Shown here piece by piece: positions 18,338 through 27,666 of a DNA stretch of 34,367 nt. The position numbers and the translations under genes were made by a program. Each line of letters starts with the position of its first letter. Positions within the stretch are counted from its first letter, which is position 1. The notes under the pieces were generated by a model. The model was not told where the DNA came from. It did no database searches and saw nothing but the letters and a program-made list of their open reading frames with translations. The stretch covers positions 1-34,367 of the forward strand of contig JAITJB010000120.1 of assembly GCA_031279155.1 (NCBI GenBank). Direction: 5' to 3'. This stretch comes from Deltaproteobacteria bacterium. Its GTDB lineage: Bacteria > Desulfobacterota > Desulfarculia > Adiutricales > Adiutricaceae.

Positions 18338-21300
18338 ATGAATAATCACCCCCCTGTCAGGCCAAGAAGCAAGAACATTAATTACCAGGGTTTTAGAATG
18401 CGGCGCCATACAGTCGGCATTATTTTAGCATTTTTTGCTATATTTTTATTTCATTTGCCATTATATGCTGGTCAAGTATCAGAGCCAACTGTTGATAATC
18501 TCCAAAATTTACTGAATAACGCTGACGAAGGTGAGACCATATCATTTAATGGTAATATACCTGGCATTGATTTTAGTATTGATGACTCTATTATTAGCAT
18601 TAAAACCGAATTTTTAGTTATAACGGGCAATATTTCTAGCAATTTCAAAAATATGATAAGTGGAATATCATCAAGTATTTCAAATTTTGCATCTAGTAAC
18701 CTAACATCCTCGAGTAGCCAGTTAACTGATTTTGTTAATACATCGCTAAGTAATTTTATTGCTTCTATACCATCTAATATGACATATATTAAAGGTGATG
18801 GCAAACAAAGATTTAATAGAAATTTAATAACTATTGATAAAGGGAATTATGATAATAAATTAACAATCAAAAATATTAATTTTAATAATTTTAAATTATA
18901 TTATTCTAGATATGTCAACGTAGCTGGAGGTTTTGTCAATACATTTATTGGTAATTCTAAAGACACAACTATTGATATTTATACCTATTCCTTTGAAGAT
19001 AATATAGTGAAAGATATTAGTATAAAATTTTCAGGACTTAGTGATTCTCATTACCTTGCTGGCGGTGGCATTCTTGGTTTAAGAAACACAGGCCTAAATA
19101 TGCATAGTAATGGAATTGCATATTTTGGTAATATTTCAGGAAATTACTTTGATAATTTAGATATTAGCCTAACTAGATATAATGATCCCACTGCAGACAC
19201 GCCTTATCTTATAGGTGGTGGTGTTATCGGTATTGTCGCCGTGGACACGCTGGCCGCAAAATCTGGCTATGGAAGGTTAGACACTCTTTCTAATAATATT
19301 TTTACGACAATATCTGTTAATTCAGAAAATAATATAATTGGTGGCGGAATTGTTGGTATAGACAACAATAGTACCCAAGTAGGTACTATTGTTGCTTCAA
19401 AAATAAATCAAGCCATTGGTAATATCTTTGGCAATGGCCAGGCCGGCAATATCTCGGTTAAAGCCTATTACTCCTTAAATGGCGGCGGGATAATCGGGCT
19501 TAACGGCTTGTCAGCGGCCAGTACGCAGCTAGACTACCTCTCGCAAAATGTTTTTGGCGGCCTAAGCGTCTCCACCGGGACTTATTTGTTCGGCGGCGGC
19601 GTTGTGGGGCTACAAACTAATAATGACCCCCAAAATAGTTCCACCCAAGGACCAAGTTACAAACCGCCTGTAGGTTTTGCGAAAGATGAAGCTCCCAACA
19701 TAACTTCTATCATAAGCACGGCTACTAATAATGTTTTCTACAATGTCGATCTTAAGGTTGGAATCCTATCGACCGGCGGTTTACTGGAAGGTGGCGGCAT
19801 AATCGGGGTTCGGAGTTTTTCCGATCGGGCCCTGATAGATAACCTAGAAAGCAATTATTTTAATAATATCAATGTTGCGACCTATGCCGGTTCCACTCAT
19901 AGCGGTAATTTATTTGGTGGTGGTATAGTAGGCGTCGCATCAAAAGGTTATTCTTCTATTAATTTTGCTAATAATAATTATTTTAAACAGATAACTGTAA
20001 ATATTGCCGGGGACTTATATGGCGGCGGCGTAATGGGTGTTGATGCCCATGAGCCAGGCAATAAAAATAATATTGAAACTGGTGCGACTATAGGTAAGAT
20101 TTATAACAATACATTTACAGATATAAATCTAAATTTTGGTTCAAGCTCAGCACCAAATTCAGGTATGATATATGGTGGCGGCGTCATCGGCTTAAACTCG
20201 CCTAATGGAATAAATACTGCCTTGACAATTAATAACGATTATGATTTAGAAGCAATAAATAATAATAGATTTTATAATATAACTCTTAATGCTCAAAATG
20301 GTCTTTATGGTGGTGGGGTTATCGGATTGGCCAATGAGCTCGGTTACAGCCTAATCGGGCCTGTTGTTGATAATATCTTCAGTAATGTAAATATCAAAGC
20401 TAAATTTATTGAAGGTGGCGGTCTAATTGGTATATACTCAAAAGGTTTGGGTATTTTATATTCAGTAGATAATTCCTTCTTTCAAAATTCTACTATCACC
20501 TCCGATTACTACATCGATGGTGGTGGCATTATCGGGGTGACTGGAGACGCTTCTAGTCCGTCGGCCAATGGAATCTATTCGATAAAAAATAGTTATTTTG
20601 CAAATAATAAAGTTATTGCTAATAATGGTATAATAATGGGCGGGTTGGTTTATACTTACGGCTCAACAGCTGCTGAATTTCTAATTGAAGATTCTATATT
20701 TATGAATAATCAATTTATAACAGGTATAAATTCTAGTAGTTATACTCCAAATGATATGAGCATTTTAGATCCTAATAATTATGGAACTTTCGGTGCTGTT
20801 GTTGTCGATACTGGTATAAATATTTCTAATCAAGATAGTATAAATCTTACTCTATCGGCAACAGCAGGTAGTAGTCTTTTGTTTTATAATAACATCATAA
20901 AAAATTCTGGCCAAGCTGATAGATACAACTCTGTTTATATCGGTGTGATACCAGAATATAATTATGATTTAGCAAGTAATACTTTTAACGTCTCGGGTGA
21001 TACTTCAGAGATTGATGCTATTTTAACGATTAAAACCGAACCTTATTCATCTATTGCTCTTTATGATCCTATAGTCGTTAATCAAGATAGTAACAAAAAT
21101 TTTACCATGGTCGTTGAAGGTAGCGGCGAATTTGCCTGGGCAGGTGATAACATTTTTAATGTCCAAAATCTAAATAGTGATAATATAATAACATTAAAAT
21201 CCGGCTCTCAGACTATTTTTATGAATAGTATTTATGGAACAAAACAGACTGAATATTATAAACCATTTTCCTTAACTGCCCCTAATCATGATTTTGTCTT

Positions 21301-22810
21301 AGAAAGTGGGGCCCAGCTTAATCTGCTTGGCAATAACTATTTAGATGTTCACAAAGCAGATCTTAATGGTACGCTTTATTTTAATCTTACTAATGCGCTT
21401 GTTAACGACTATACCAATCCGATTTTAACGATCAATACGGCTCCTGATGAATTTGTTTCCCTAAAAGGTGCTAAAATCATCGTTAGCAATCTAAATTGGG
21501 GACAAACACCTGTGGTGGGCGATAAATTAGTGCTTATTGATACTGGTGAAAACGATAAAATAATAGATTACCCAGAAGCCATAGTTATTAGTGCTAAATA
21601 TGGGTATATTACGTATTATACAATGGTGGTCGATAGCGGTACGACGACTGATACCGGAACCCCGACTGATACCGGAACGCCGACTACGCCAGGAACGCCG
21701 ACTACGCCAGGAACGCCGACTACGCCAGGAACGCCGACTACGCCAGGAACGCCGACTACGCCAGGAACGCCGGCCGCAAACTCGGATCGTCAATTGGTGA
21801 TTAGAGTGCCGGCGCCAGACGATCCGATCTTAGTAGAATTAGGCCTTGAGCCCATCGCCGTCGTATCAGAGGTCAAATTGCTCTCCGAGGGTCAGGTAGC
21901 CGGCCTTAACCTGATCAGCCACTCGGTAAGTTGGCTAGCCGATCAAGCCTACCGGCAAGCTGATGTGGCCTTTGAACATGGCGGACGTAACTGGGCCCCC
22001 TTTGGAGGCCTAGACGGGGCTCTATTTAGTTCGAGGAGTATACATTCCACGGTGACCGTGGAATCTGGTTCGGCTATTGCCGGAATGGCCTACCGGGTAC
22101 CATTTTCTTCTTCCCGGCTCGTCATCGGCGCCTTCGTTGAGAGCTCCATAGGTGAATATGAAGTTACTGGCGGCTATAACTCCCTCAAAGACAATAATCT
22201 AGAAGCTACCGGTAGGTTAAGATCTATTGGCGGCGGTCTTTTGATTCACCATCGCTTCAATAACGGCATTTCACTGGAAGCTGGTGGCCGGGTTGGTCAA
22301 CTGCGCAATGAATTTAAGAGCTCGGCCTTTGACCATGAATTAGGCAACGTCTTCAATTACGATATCCAAACGCCTTATTTGTCCGCTTATGGCGGCTTGG
22401 GCTTTAAGTGGCAGATTAACGAGCATTCCAGTTTAGATTTTTCAGGTCGCTACTATTGGACTAACTTAAAGGGCCAGTCAGTAAAGTTGGATAGCCAAGA
22501 AGTTGTTGATATCCACGAGGCTACTTCTAAGAAGGTGCGCGGCGGCCTTCGCTATACTTTCTCACCCCAAAATAGTTTTTCTATCTACGCTGGCGGCTAT
22601 TGGGAGCGAGAGCTAGATTCTGACTCGACAATTTCTGTTCACGGTAAGTCAGTTGCCGGCGAGGGTCCCAAAGGCGATTCCGGCTTAGGTGAGGTCGGCG
22701 TGATGCTCCATTCGCCGGGTAGTAATTGGGGGCTTGAGCTCGGGCTTCAAGGCTATACCGGTAAGATCCATGGTTTCTCAGGTGGCTTAAGGCTACGTTA
22801 CCAATTTTAA
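18338..22810 (+). CDS. Large autotransporter (type Va secretion) with repeat passenger, Thr-Pro linker and C-terminal autotransporter beta-barrel
   Basis: 1490 aa; signal-like MRRHTVGIILAFFAIFLFHLPLYAG; at least 12 GGG(I/V/L)(I/V/L/M)G motifs; (TPTTPG)n linker; C-terminal about 280 aa barrel-like, ending in LRLRYQF (terminal aromatic). Confidence 0.88.
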   Translation: MNNHPPVRPRSKNINYQGFRMRRHTVGIILAFFAIFLFHLPLYAGQVSEPTVDNLQNLLNNADEGETISFNGNIPGIDFSIDDSIISIKTEFLVITGNISSNFKNMISGISSSISNFASSNLTSSSSQLTDFVNTSLSNFIASIPSNMTYIKGDGKQRFNRNLITIDKGNYDNKLTIKNINFNNFKLYYSRYVNVAGGFVNTFIGNSKDTTIDIYTYSFEDNIVKDISIKFSGLSDSHYLAGGGILGLRNTGLNMHSNGIAYFGNISGNYFDNLDISLTRYNDPTADTPYLIGGGVIGIVAVDTLAAKSGYGRLDTLSNNIFTTISVNSENNIIGGGIVGIDNNSTQVGTIVASKINQAIGNIFGNGQAGNISVKAYYSLNGGGIIGLNGLSAASTQLDYLSQNVFGGLSVSTGTYLFGGGVVGLQTNNDPQNSSTQGPSYKPPVGFAKDEAPNITSIISTATNNVFYNVDLKVGILSTGGLLEGGGIIGVRSFSDRALIDNLESNYFNNINVATYAGSTHSGNLFGGGIVGVASKGYSSINFANNNYFKQITVNIAGDLYGGGVMGVDAHEPGNKNNIETGATIGKIYNNTFTDINLNFGSSSAPNSGMIYGGGVIGLNSPNGINTALTINNDYDLEAINNNRFYNITLNAQNGLYGGGVIGLANELGYSLIGPVVDNIFSNVNIKAKFIEGGGLIGIYSKGLGILYSVDNSFFQNSTITSDYYIDGGGIIGVTGDASSPSANGIYSIKNSYFANNKVIANNGIIMGGLVYTYGSTAAEFLIEDSIFMNNQFITGINSSSYTPNDMSILDPNNYGTFGAVVVDTGINISNQDSINLTLSATAGSSLLFYNNIIKNSGQADRYNSVYIGVIPEYNYDLASNTFNVSGDTSEIDAILTIKTEPYSSIALYDPIVVNQDSNKNFTMVVEGSGEFAWAGDNIFNVQNLNSDNIITLKSGSQTIFMNSIYGTKQTEYYKPFSLTAPNHDFVLESGAQLNLLGNNYLDVHKADLNGTLYFNLTNALVNDYTNPILTINTAPDEFVSLKGAKIIVSNLNWGQTPVVGDKLVLIDTGENDKIIDYPEAIVISAKYGYITYYTMVVDSGTTTDTGTPTDTGTPTTPGTPTTPGTPTTPGTPTTPGTPTTPGTPAANSDRQLVIRVPAPDDPILVELGLEPIAVVSEVKLLSEGQVAGLNLISHSVSWLADQAYRQADVAFEHGGRNWAPFGGLDGALFSSRSIHSTVTVESGSAIAGMAYRVPFSSSRLVIGAFVESSIGEYEVTGGYNSLKDNNLEATGRLRSIGGGLLIHHRFNNGISLEAGGRVGQLRNEFKSSAFDHELGNVFNYDIQTPYLSAYGGLGFKWQINEHSSLDFSGRYYWTNLKGQSVKLDSQEVVDIHEATSKKVRGGLRYTFSPQNSFSIYAGGYWERELDSDSTISVHGKSVAGEGPKGDSGLGEVGVMLHSPGSNWGLELGLQGYTGKIHGFSGGLRLRYQF
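21650..21772 (+). repeat. 18-bp in-frame tandem repeat encoding (TPTTPG)n linker
   Basis: acgccgactacgccagga repeated (TDTGTPTDTGTPTTPGTPTTPGTPTTPGTPTTPGTPTTPGTP). Confidence 0.95.
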
Positions 22811-22827
22811 TTGATTAGATAGAATTT

Positions 22828-22867
22828 AAAAAAATAGCCGACCAGTTTTTGGTCGGCTATTTTTTTG
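22828..22867. terminator. Bidirectional Rho-independent terminator
   Basis: AAAAATAGCCGACC-agttttt-GGTCGGCTATTTTTTT between convergent autotransporter and UspA genes. Confidence 0.92.
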
Positions 22868-22897
22868 CTCTTTGCTTTGCTCGCTTAGCTTAGCATT

Positions 22898-23812
22898 TTA
22901 TTGTTTCTTATCTTGGTTGGAGCTTTCCGTACGCACGGCTAAGACCGGGAATTGGCCTAGGCGAATTAGCCGATCAGTAGTTGAGCCGACCATGATGTTT
23001 TCAATGAAGCCTCGGCCATGAACGCCCATGACGATAAGGTCGATATGGTTAAGGATGGCGTATTTGTTGAGTTCCTCGTGGGGATGGCCAGCTAGAACCA
23101 CTGTTGAGGCTTTATCTTTGAAGTCTTCGGACAGCTTATTTTGGAGCTTTCCGGCCAACTCATCGACTAAACGGTGGGCTATGGCCCGGTCTTTTTGGGG
23201 ATCGACGGTCAGAATCTGGTTGAGCTGGCCCTGCTCCAGGACGGTAGCCAAGGTCACCTTAGTTGAGAAGGTCCTGGCAAAGGCCAGACCCCATTGGACG
23301 GCGGAATCGGAGTCATCGGAAAAATCACAGGCGATCATAAGTGATTCGATCTGGCGGAGGGCCAATCGTTCAACTGGCAGATCGCCAGGGATTATCAGAA
23401 ATGGCACGGTTACGGTAAACATCAACTTGCGGCTGACCGAGCCTAAAAGGAGCCTCTCTAAGCCGCTCCTCGGGTGAGTGGCGGCTACGAGTAGACCAGC
23501 AGATGTTTCTGAGACGATCTGCTGAATCTCCTTAGCCGGATAGCCTATGGAGATGTGGAGTTCCCATTGAACGCCTTCGATGTTAGTTAGGATATCGGTA
23601 ACTTGGGCTCGGGTGGATTGCTCAACGCGGGCCCTGAGCTCTTGGGGATCGACCATGGTCTCCCCGTAAGGAGTGACGGCTGGTAGATCTATGACGTGGG
23701 CGATAACTAGTTTGGCCTTAAAGCCTTTGGCGATGTAAGCGGCCAAGGGTATGGCCTTGTTGGAGCCCTCCGATAGATCGGTGGCGCAGACTACGGCTGA
23801 AATTGAGAACAT
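22898..23812 (-). CDS. Universal stress protein, two tandem UspA domains
   Basis: 304 aa; VVCATDLSEGSNKAIPLAAYIA repeat 1, MIACDFSDDSDSAVQWGLAFA repeat 2, DLIVMGVHGRGFIENIMVGSTTDRLIR. Confidence 0.92.
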   Translation of the reverse strand: MFSISAVVCATDLSEGSNKAIPLAAYIAKGFKAKLVIAHVIDLPAVTPYGETMVDPQELRARVEQSTRAQVTDILTNIEGVQWELHISIGYPAKEIQQIVSETSAGLLVAATHPRSGLERLLLGSVSRKLMFTVTVPFLIIPGDLPVERLALRQIESLMIACDFSDDSDSAVQWGLAFARTFSTKVTLATVLEQGQLNQILTVDPQKDRAIAHRLVDELAGKLQNKLSEDFKDKASTVVLAGHPHEELNKYAILNHIDLIVMGVHGRGFIENIMVGSTTDRLIRLGQFPVLAVRTESSNQDKKQ

Positions 23813-23908
23813 GGTTTCGTCTCGCTTATCCGGCCGTGGCGCCCATAGCTAGGGGCCGGCCTGTTATATTTAGAACGTATCGACATTATTGAAGCCATTT
23901 TTATCGAG

Positions 23909-25009
23909 TTAAATATTCATAAGTTCAATCTCCCGGTCTAAGAGTTCTTCGGCCAGGTCTAAGTAGAGCCGGCCCCGGGAGAGGTTTTGGGCGTGGAGGG
24001 AAGGGTAGGCCTGTTGGTCCCATTTAAAGTAGACCTCGGCCAGCGAATCGGTTAGGTATCTTCGGGCTAGGTTTAAGGCCAGGCCGCGTATGACAGCAGG
24101 TAATAGATTTAGGTTTTTTAAAACTAAGTCCGGGGCGGTTTGACGATAGCCGTCAACTAAGGCCTTGGCTAGTTGCTCGTCAAAATGAGGCTTAGTTGGG
24201 GAGACGGCAAAGGATCGGCACATCTCGCCTAAATCGAGCATGGGATCCCCAAATCCCACGGTGTCCCAATCGATAATGGCCATGGGGCCTACGGGAGGCG
24301 CCAGAAAGTTTTCGCGTTTAGAGTCGCGGTGAATGACCAGATCCCTGGCCAAAAAGATCCTACAAAATGATGGCCTGGTGGGCAACCAGTCGGCGTTTTT
24401 CATGCCGCGCGTAAGTTCTGGAAGTACGGCCTCAAGGTTGGGATGGCCGCGATAGCGGGCGGCAATGCACTGAAAGTCTTCTCGGGTATTAAGTCTTTGG
24501 TTGGTTACGTCGCCATCGTCTGCTAGGGCGGTGACCAAAATGGGCTTAGGGTTATTTAGGTAATAGTGAGTGCGGCCTAAGGCGGCGGCGGCCTCTCTAG
24601 CTTCATTAATCGATCTAGGTAACGGAGGGCGGCCGTTAACAAAGGTTGAGAGGCGCCAGACATCGCTATTTTGTGGGTCTAGGGCTAAGGGCTGCCCGCT
24701 TTGGGTTAAAACAAGTTTGGGGCAGCCGACTTGGCCTTCTAAGGCCTGATGAACTAACGTTAGATTTAAGCCCAAAGAAGCATCGCTACCAAATCTCGGA
24801 TTTAAGCGCTGGAGGACGTAGGCTATGTCGCCATCTATGGTTACCGAAAAGGTCTGATTGACCCTACCTGAGCCAAAGGGGGCTACATGGGCCTTGGGCA
24901 GATCGTAGAACAGCTCTAAGATGGCCTTGGCCTCATCTGGCGAGCGCTGGGAGTTTAAGTTGCCCAGCAAAGGGGCGATATTTTGACTCTGAAATCGGTG
25001 AGGTTCCAT
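23909..25009 (-). CDS. APH/choline kinase-family phosphotransferase (N-acetylhexosamine 1-kinase-like)
   Basis: SGRVNQTFSVTIDGDIAYVLQRLN, LVIHRDSKRENFLAPPVGPMAIIDWDTVGFGDPMLDLGEMCR (catalytic HxD and DWD). Confidence 0.85.
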   Translation of the reverse strand: MEPHRFQSQNIAPLLGNLNSQRSPDEAKAILELFYDLPKAHVAPFGSGRVNQTFSVTIDGDIAYVLQRLNPRFGSDASLGLNLTLVHQALEGQVGCPKLVLTQSGQPLALDPQNSDVWRLSTFVNGRPPLPRSINEAREAAAALGRTHYYLNNPKPILVTALADDGDVTNQRLNTREDFQCIAARYRGHPNLEAVLPELTRGMKNADWLPTRPSFCRIFLARDLVIHRDSKRENFLAPPVGPMAIIDWDTVGFGDPMLDLGEMCRSFAVSPTKPHFDEQLAKALVDGYRQTAPDLVLKNLNLLPAVIRGLALNLARRYLTDSLAEVYFKWDQQAYPSLHAQNLSRGRLYLDLAEELLDREIELMNI

Positions 25010-25157
25010 GGTTTTCCGCGTAGCTCGATGGGATCTTATGGCTCACGCTTACTTTACTTTGTTTTTAGAAAAGAGGCCAAGCCTCTAAAAGATATTTTAG
25101 CATTTTCTTAGTTTTTTTTTCGCCTCGCATTTTATCTTTTTAATTGGCGAGCAAGCC

Positions 25158-26018
25158 TTAGGCTCGCCAGTAGATAAGCCCGGCGTAGCCAACGGCTTGG
25201 TTGCCGGGTTGGATATCGCTACTGGCATAGTGGTCGATAAGTTCAGCTTTGGCCTTATAGATTTTGGCCGCCTCCGCCGCTGCCGCCGCCGCTCCCGCCG
25301 AACAGGCGGCCCGGTTAGATTCCCCGATATCCATCATGGCGTTGGGATCGGGTTTTAAGGCCGCCTCGATAAAAGCCTGATCGTTTTTTTGCCGGAAATC
25401 CTGGCCGGCTTGACCGCCTCCGGCGGGCGCAAATCCGTAGGCCGATCCGTAATGGGTCAGATCGGTTGAGGCGACGATCAAAAGGTTGACGCTTTCGGCC
25501 ATTTCGGCCAAGATCGTCCCCACCCTAAGGGCGCCGGGGCCAGAGGCTAGCCTTAAGGGCCAGAGTTTAGCTTTAGGGCACATAAGTCTCAATAGCGGCA
25601 GTTGGACCTCCACGGTGTTGTCGTCCGAAGGGCCGTACCAGGGGCGGGGGTTTAGGGCGCTAATTTTTTCGTTTAGTTCGGTGGCGATTTCAATATGACC
25701 CAAGGGCGTGGCCCAAGCTTGATCGCTGAAGATGACCGGAGGCGATCCCGGGGTTAAGTGGCCGCCCAAGACGACCACCAGAGCCGGGCCGTCAGGCCCA
25801 AGGCTAGCGGCAGCTTGGTAAATGGTCTTGGCGGCCAAGCGACCACTATAATACCAGCCGGCGTGGGGTACGATGATCGACAAGGCCTGGCCTTGAAACT
25901 TAGGCGGGTTGGATTTTATATAGGGATCCCAATCTTTGACAACGGACTCAACCTCTTTATATTTGGCTGGATACCAGGTGCCGTCTAGTTGGGAGCGTCG
26001 GATTCTGGCCACTGACAT
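25158..26018 (-). CDS. MEMO1-family / AmmeMemoRadiSam system protein B
   Basis: RSQLDGTWYPA, LSIIVPHAGWYYSGRLAAKTIYQ, NTVEVQLPLLRLMCP, VASTDLTHYG. Confidence 0.92.
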   Translation of the reverse strand: MSVARIRRSQLDGTWYPAKYKEVESVVKDWDPYIKSNPPKFQGQALSIIVPHAGWYYSGRLAAKTIYQAAASLGPDGPALVVVLGGHLTPGSPPVIFSDQAWATPLGHIEIATELNEKISALNPRPWYGPSDDNTVEVQLPLLRLMCPKAKLWPLRLASGPGALRVGTILAEMAESVNLLIVASTDLTHYGSAYGFAPAGGGQAGQDFRQKNDQAFIEAALKPDPNAMMDIGESNRAACSAGAAAAAAEAAKIYKAKAELIDHYASSDIQPGNQAVGYAGLIYWRA

Positions 26019-26144
26019 TGAGTTATTCTCCTAACCTGGCTCGCAGCCATGATGTAATAATTGATGGCATATTGAAGACGTATTAAAGTATAGCATATTT
26101 TAATCTACGATCTCGCATTTGGGCTCTTGATAGCTTAGCTGTTA

Positions 26145-26256
26145 GCTTGGTTGACGGCTTGGCTGATAGCTTAGCTGGCATTTTGGCTGATGGCTTGGCT
26201 AATAGCTTAGCTGGCATTTTGGCTGATGGCTTGGATAATAGCTTAGCTGGCATTTT
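26145..26256. repeat. 36-bp intergenic tandem repeat GGCTGATGGCTTGGCTAATAGCTTAGCTGGCATTTT
   Basis: Full units at 26185-26220 and 26221-26256, partial unit at 26161-26184, degenerate copies upstream. Confidence 0.85.
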
Positions 26257-26544
26257 GGGCCAAAGTCGATCAGGTCTTTTCCCAACCCGGAAAGTCGGAA
26301 ACGTTTAGTCGGTTGAGGGTTTTAAGCTAGATAGTTAATTTTTTAGAACTAGGTCTTCTCAGGCTCTAGAAAACTCCTCAAAGATAGCCCACAAAACTAG
26401 CCAAACGAACTTAAGAGATAGAAAGATTTGACAATGCCGTTAAACATGGGTTAGTATTGGCTGGCTAAGACTTAGTGACCATTCATTTAAAAATGGTTCG
26501 AATGAAGGCTGGCGCCTTTAATATTATATTTTATGGAGGATTTT

Positions 26545-27399
26545 ATGATTAGGCAATTTTGGGTTTTTGTTTTAATGGCTCTCGTAGTTGGCCTGTTTTT
26601 GGCCAATAGCCCTCAGGCCCAGGCTCAGGCTCAAAACGTCAGAGCAGATGACAATGGCAATAGTTATTCCCTAGAGCTCCCGGAGTTAAAGGCCTTTAAC
26701 GTCACCGAGTCTATAGCTCATTTAAAGTGTCCAAATGTCAAACTGACGGTCAACATAAGTTACCCACAGGGAACCGGTGATGATTTACTCGATCAGATGT
26801 CTATAGTCCAGACCTCCATGGAGGAGAGGGCGGTCTTGGCTAATTTACAAAAAAATATTGGCGATTGCCCGGCCAACGCCAAAGAGAACTATGAAGCCGA
26901 ATACTTCCGTAATTTTGAGGCCCATAGCGCCTCCAAAGATGTCTTATCGGTACTTTTTACCATCTTCGAGTCCACGCCAGGGGCGGCTCACCCGACGACG
27001 ACTTTTGAGAGCTCCAATTACAGCTTTTCTTTGGGCCGTCAAATCACCCTTAACGATATCTTTTCCGATGATAGCTCTAAAATACAAAACGCCTGGCAAT
27101 ACGTGGCCTCGAGCTGGTGCGCCTACAACGACTATCACAGCTTACCTTATTTCTACCGGTACCAAACGGACGCCGATATATGCGCTCAATCTGAAACCCT
27201 AGATCTGCCGCCAGGACTAAAGCTTGAGCCCGGTAGCCTAAAGTATTTGGGTAACGCTTTTCTGACCACCGAAGGGCTGAAACTCATTTTATCCGCCGAC
27301 GACGGCTGGAGCCGCGCTGACGGCCCTTCTACGATTTTGATAGACAAAAATAAGCTTAAGGATTTGGGCGCCGATCTCTCTTTTTGGGGCGGCAAGTAA
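26545..27399 (+). CDS. Secreted DUF3298/RsiV-like domain protein
   Basis: Signal peptide MIRQFWVFVLMALVVGLFLANSPQAQAQ; GAAHPTTTFESSNYSFSLGRQITLNDIFSD; SD GGAGG before ATG 26545. Confidence 0.7.
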   Translation: MIRQFWVFVLMALVVGLFLANSPQAQAQAQNVRADDNGNSYSLELPELKAFNVTESIAHLKCPNVKLTVNISYPQGTGDDLLDQMSIVQTSMEERAVLANLQKNIGDCPANAKENYEAEYFRNFEAHSASKDVLSVLFTIFESTPGAAHPTTTFESSNYSFSLGRQITLNDIFSDDSSKIQNAWQYVASSWCAYNDYHSLPYFYRYQTDADICAQSETLDLPPGLKLEPGSLKYLGNAFLTTEGLKLILSADDGWSRADGPSTILIDKNKLKDLGADLSFWGGK

Positions 27400-27448
27400 G
27401 AGCCCTTTAGTCTCTTAATCCCTTAGCCCTCTTATCTCTTTTTGACCG

Positions 27449-27481
27449 AGCCTTAGCTTTCAGAGCTGAGGCTTTTTTTTT
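27449..27481 (+). terminator. Rho-independent terminator
   Basis: AGCCTTAGCT-ttcag-AGCTGAGGCT followed by T9. Confidence 0.88.
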
Positions 27482-27666
27482 GGCCAAAGGCTCAAGTTTT
27501 GATTTGGATCAAGGCTTGGATCAAAAGGAGAGGTTATCCTAAATCTACCAACCTAGATCTTCGGCTTTTTTTGTCAATTAAGAAGCAAGATTATAGGAGA
27601 ATTCAAGATTTTAGGTTAACACATCTGCCGGCGGCCAGGCGCCGCTTGAACAAAAGGGAGGGCAAT

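Noticed and set aside
21527-21793. ORFs on both strands through the autotransporter linker (RRSWRS / RQERRL repeats)
   Set aside because: Alternative-frame translations of the 18-bp linker repeat.
18338-22810. Internal UAG-interrupted (Pyl-containing) gene in the window
   Set aside because: I found no ORF pair joined by an in-frame TAG within a recognisable family; the large ORFs are uninterrupted.
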